Positions 6,816-8,185 of a stretch of 8,185 nucleotides of DNA are shown piece by piece. Under the pieces are notes generated by a model. The model searched no databases, was not told where the DNA came from, and saw only the letters and a list, made by a program, of their open reading frames with translations. The stretch spans positions 1-8,185 of the forward strand of contig DASUAS010000015.1 in assembly GCA_035763625.1 (NCBI GenBank), given 5' to 3'. This DNA is from DASUAS01 sp035763625. GTDB taxonomy: Bacteria; Actinomycetota; Acidimicrobiia; IMCC26256; DASPTH01. How positions within the stretch are numbered: the stretch's first letter is position 1; the number at the start of each line of letters is the position of its first letter. Made by a program: the position numbers and the translations under genes.

Positions 6816-6821
6816 AAGGAG
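6816..6821 (+). promoter_or_regulatory. Strong Shine-Dalgarno for the amidohydrolase gene
   Basis: AAGGAG lies 8 nt before ATG 6830. It is the only clear consensus Shine-Dalgarno among the plus-strand starts of this block, and it fixes the start. The 43-nt gap after the DUF7064 gene holds no hairpin and no copy of the TGGCA/TGCCA operator motif, so continued transcription from the operon is likely, with independent and possibly stronger translation. Confidence 0.85.
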
Positions 6822-6829
6822 CAACCAGC

Positions 6830-8104
6830 ATGAGTGAGCAGCAGACCGTCGAGCGAGCCCTTCCGTACCTCATCAACGACGCCGACGAGCACTCGACGCC
6901 GAGCAACAGCTCGTACGAGCGCTACATCGATCCCGACCGGCGCGACATGGCGATCCGGTACGTCGAGGGCGCCGACGGCCGCAAGGAGATCCGCTACAAC
7001 GGGCGACCGGCGCGCTTCACCTACAAGAACTACCAAGTGGTGGGGTCGAACGAGCAGCTCGCCGACGTCGGCGTCAAGGACTCCGGTTCCTCCGACGAGG
7101 AGGGCATGGTGATCCCCGGGTCGTTGCTCACGCGGCTCAACCCGCTGAAGGAGCTCGACGCGGAAGGTCGTCGCGAGTTCGCGAAGCGGTACCGCGCCAT
7201 GCAGGAGCAGCTCGACAACCCCGCCGACCGGCTCACGGTGATGGACGCGCAGGGCATCCAGTGCGCGATCAACTACGCGACGCTTCCGGGCATCGAAGTC
7301 GAGTTCGAGGACGACTTCGAGGGTCTGTACGCCAACCTCGTCGCGCTCAACCGCTACCTCGGGACCGAGTGGGGGTACAACTACGAAGGCCGGCTGTTCA
7401 CGCCGCCGTTCATCTCGTTCGCCGATCCCGAGCTGGCCCTGCGTCAGCTCGAGGAGATCATGAAGCTCGACGTGCCGAAGGTGATCCAGACATCGAGCGG
7501 CCCGTCGATGCACACTTCACCGTTCCGACCGGAGAACGATCGCTTCTGGTCGATGTGCTCCGAGGCCGGGATCAAGCTCTGCACGCACCTCGCCAGCGTC
7601 ACGCGCTACGGCGCGCAAGGCCGCGACTGGAGCGAGGACGAGGTGATGCTCGGCGACATGGACGCCTTCCAGTGGGCCTTCTACTACGGCGACCGTCCGG
7701 CGATGGAGACGGTCGGCGCCGCGATCCTCCAGGGCTGGTTCGCCCGCTTCCCGAAGATGCAGCTGCTGCTGTCGGAGCAGGGCACCGTGTGGCTGCCGTA
7801 CACGATCCGCAAGCTCGACCATGCGTTCCTGATGGGTCGGCGTGCGACCTGGGGGAAGCTCGACCGGCGACCGAGTGAGTACTTCCAGGACCACTGCTTC
7901 GTCGCGCCCTTCCCCGAGGAGAACGTCGACCGGGTGATCGAGGCGGTCGGCCCGAAGCCGATCGTGTTCGGCTCCGACTTCCCCCACGGCGAGGGCCTGC
8001 CCGACCCGTCGGTGTACCTCGGCCAGCTGCGCAACCTGAGCGAGGAGCAGTCCCGCGCCGTCATGCGCGGCAACCTGGCCCGCTTCCTCGGCACCGACGC
8101 CTGA
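6830..8104 (+). CDS. Amidohydrolase family 2 (ACMSD-type) metal-dependent hydrolase or decarboxylase
   Basis: The 424-aa protein is a TIM-barrel amidohydrolase of the ACMSD branch. The first strand ends in LINDADEHS, where Asp19 and His21 stand at the usual HxH metal site. A central helix carries DRLTVMDAQGIQCAINYATLP. His253 lies in KLCTHLAS, Glu316 in LLLSEQGTVWLPY and Asp383 in FGSDFPHGEG. In this superfamily members cleave C-N or C-C bonds, including decarboxylation of aromatic or unsaturated acids. Here the first His is replaced by Asp, and a position usually occupied by His in the 'sHgG' motif appears to be Glu316, as seen in a large actinobacterial subgroup. The length and complete C-terminus suggest an intact gene. 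A strong Shine-Dalgarno 8 nt upstream supports ATG 6830. It is the last gene of the probable operon. The substrate is unknown; acting on a late acidic intermediate is inference. Confidence 0.9.
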   Translation: MSEQQTVERALPYLINDADEHSTPSNSSYERYIDPDRRDMAIRYVEGADGRKEIRYNGRPARFTYKNYQVVGSNEQLADVGVKDSGSSDEEGMVIPGSLLTRLNPLKELDAEGRREFAKRYRAMQEQLDNPADRLTVMDAQGIQCAINYATLPGIEVEFEDDFEGLYANLVALNRYLGTEWGYNYEGRLFTPPFISFADPELALRQLEEIMKLDVPKVIQTSSGPSMHTSPFRPENDRFWSMCSEAGIKLCTHLASVTRYGAQGRDWSEDEVMLGDMDAFQWAFYYGDRPAMETVGAAILQGWFARFPKMQLLLSEQGTVWLPYTIRKLDHAFLMGRRATWGKLDRRPSEYFQDHCFVAPFPEENVDRVIEAVGPKPIVFGSDFPHGEGLPDPSVYLGQLRNLSEEQSRAVMRGNLARFLGTDA

Positions 8105-8115
8105 GGGGCTGCCGT

Positions 8116-8127
8116 CCCCGGCCGGGG
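8116..8127. terminator. Short GC palindrome between convergent genes (weak terminator candidate)
   Basis: The bases CCCCGGCCGGGG are self-complementary and sit in the 23-nt gap between the amidohydrolase stop (8104) and the stop of the convergent minus-strand gene (8128). It can fold only as a 4-bp stem with a GGCC loop, and no T tract follows. Position favours a terminating role, but the structure is weak. Confidence 0.2.
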
Positions 8128-8185
8128 TCAGATCTCGAAGTCGTACTCGAGGGGCACGATCCGCTCGTAGGGCAGGAAGGCCAGG
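8128..8185 (-). CDS. C-terminal end of an unidentified convergent gene (partial)
   Basis: Reading the minus strand from the window edge gives an open frame of 18 codons ending in TGA (8128-8130), with the peptide LAFLPYERIVPLEYDFEI. All 18 sense codons end in G or C, and the residue mix is protein-like, as expected for a real gene end in this genome. The gene runs convergent to the amidohydrolase and is separated from it by 23 nt. Too little is present to assign a family. It is probably outside the operon, though it could belong to the same pathway. Confidence 0.6.
   Translation of the reverse strand, partial: LAFLPYERIVPLEYDFEI

Noticed and set aside
6787..6829. Possible separate promoter or operator before the amidohydrolase gene
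   Set aside because: No operator-like inverted repeat or credible -35/-10 pair is visible in the 43 nt; only the Shine-Dalgarno is clear.
1..8185. tRNA, rRNA, CRISPR array, insertion sequence or phage element
   Set aside because: No cloverleaf, regularly spaced repeat, transposase or integrase motif, or terminal inverted repeat pair was seen on reading either strand.

Overview
The window is very GC-rich, with G or C at most third codon positions, short intergenic gaps and several ATGA-type gene overlaps. This points to a high-GC actinobacterium. The branched-chain-type solute-binding protein with an Ala-X-Ala signal peptide, together with the P450/amidohydrolase/phosphotransferase catabolic gene types, would fit a soil or aquatic lineage such as Acidimicrobiia or a mycobacterial relative. 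That placement is inference only.

Layout. A minus-strand gene (79-1380) encodes a secreted periplasmic-binding-protein-type I substrate-binding protein and is followed by a near-perfect hairpin (9-45). Divergent from it, a TetR-family regulator lies at 1552-2199. Next comes a tightly packed plus-strand block: cytochrome P450 (2261-3514), SMP-30/gluconolactonase-type hydrolase (3507-4340), aminoglycoside-phosphotransferase-fold kinase with a C-terminal helical extension (4337-5758), a DUF7064/CrtC-AttH-like protein (5755-6786) and an ACMSD-type (amidohydrolase 2) metal-dependent hydrolase or decarboxylase (6830-8104). The first four overlap by 4-8 nt and the fifth follows after 43 nt with a strong Shine-Dalgarno sequence, so they are probably one operon. 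The last 58 bases carry the C-terminal end of a convergent minus-strand gene. No stretch above 300 bases lacks a gene. The other long open frames, on both strands, are shadows of high GC content.

How the genes fit together. The most informative non-coding signal is a perfect 10-bp inverted repeat (AGTTTGGCAC-3 nt-GTGCCAAACT, 2230-2252) just before the P450 start. A degenerate copy, 17 of 23 positions identical without gaps, lies at 1461-1483 in the divergent promoter region between the binding protein and TetR genes. The simplest reading is that the TetR protein binds both, controlling itself, the uptake protein and the P450 operon as one small-molecule-responsive unit. The enzyme set (monooxygenase, lactonase-like hydrolase, small-molecule kinase, lipocalin-like DUF7064 protein, ACMSD-type hydrolase/decarboxylase) looks like a pathway for import and oxidative breakdown of an unidentified, probably hydrophobic or cyclic compound. 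The substrate cannot be read from the sequence, and I do not recognise the cluster as a characterised pathway.
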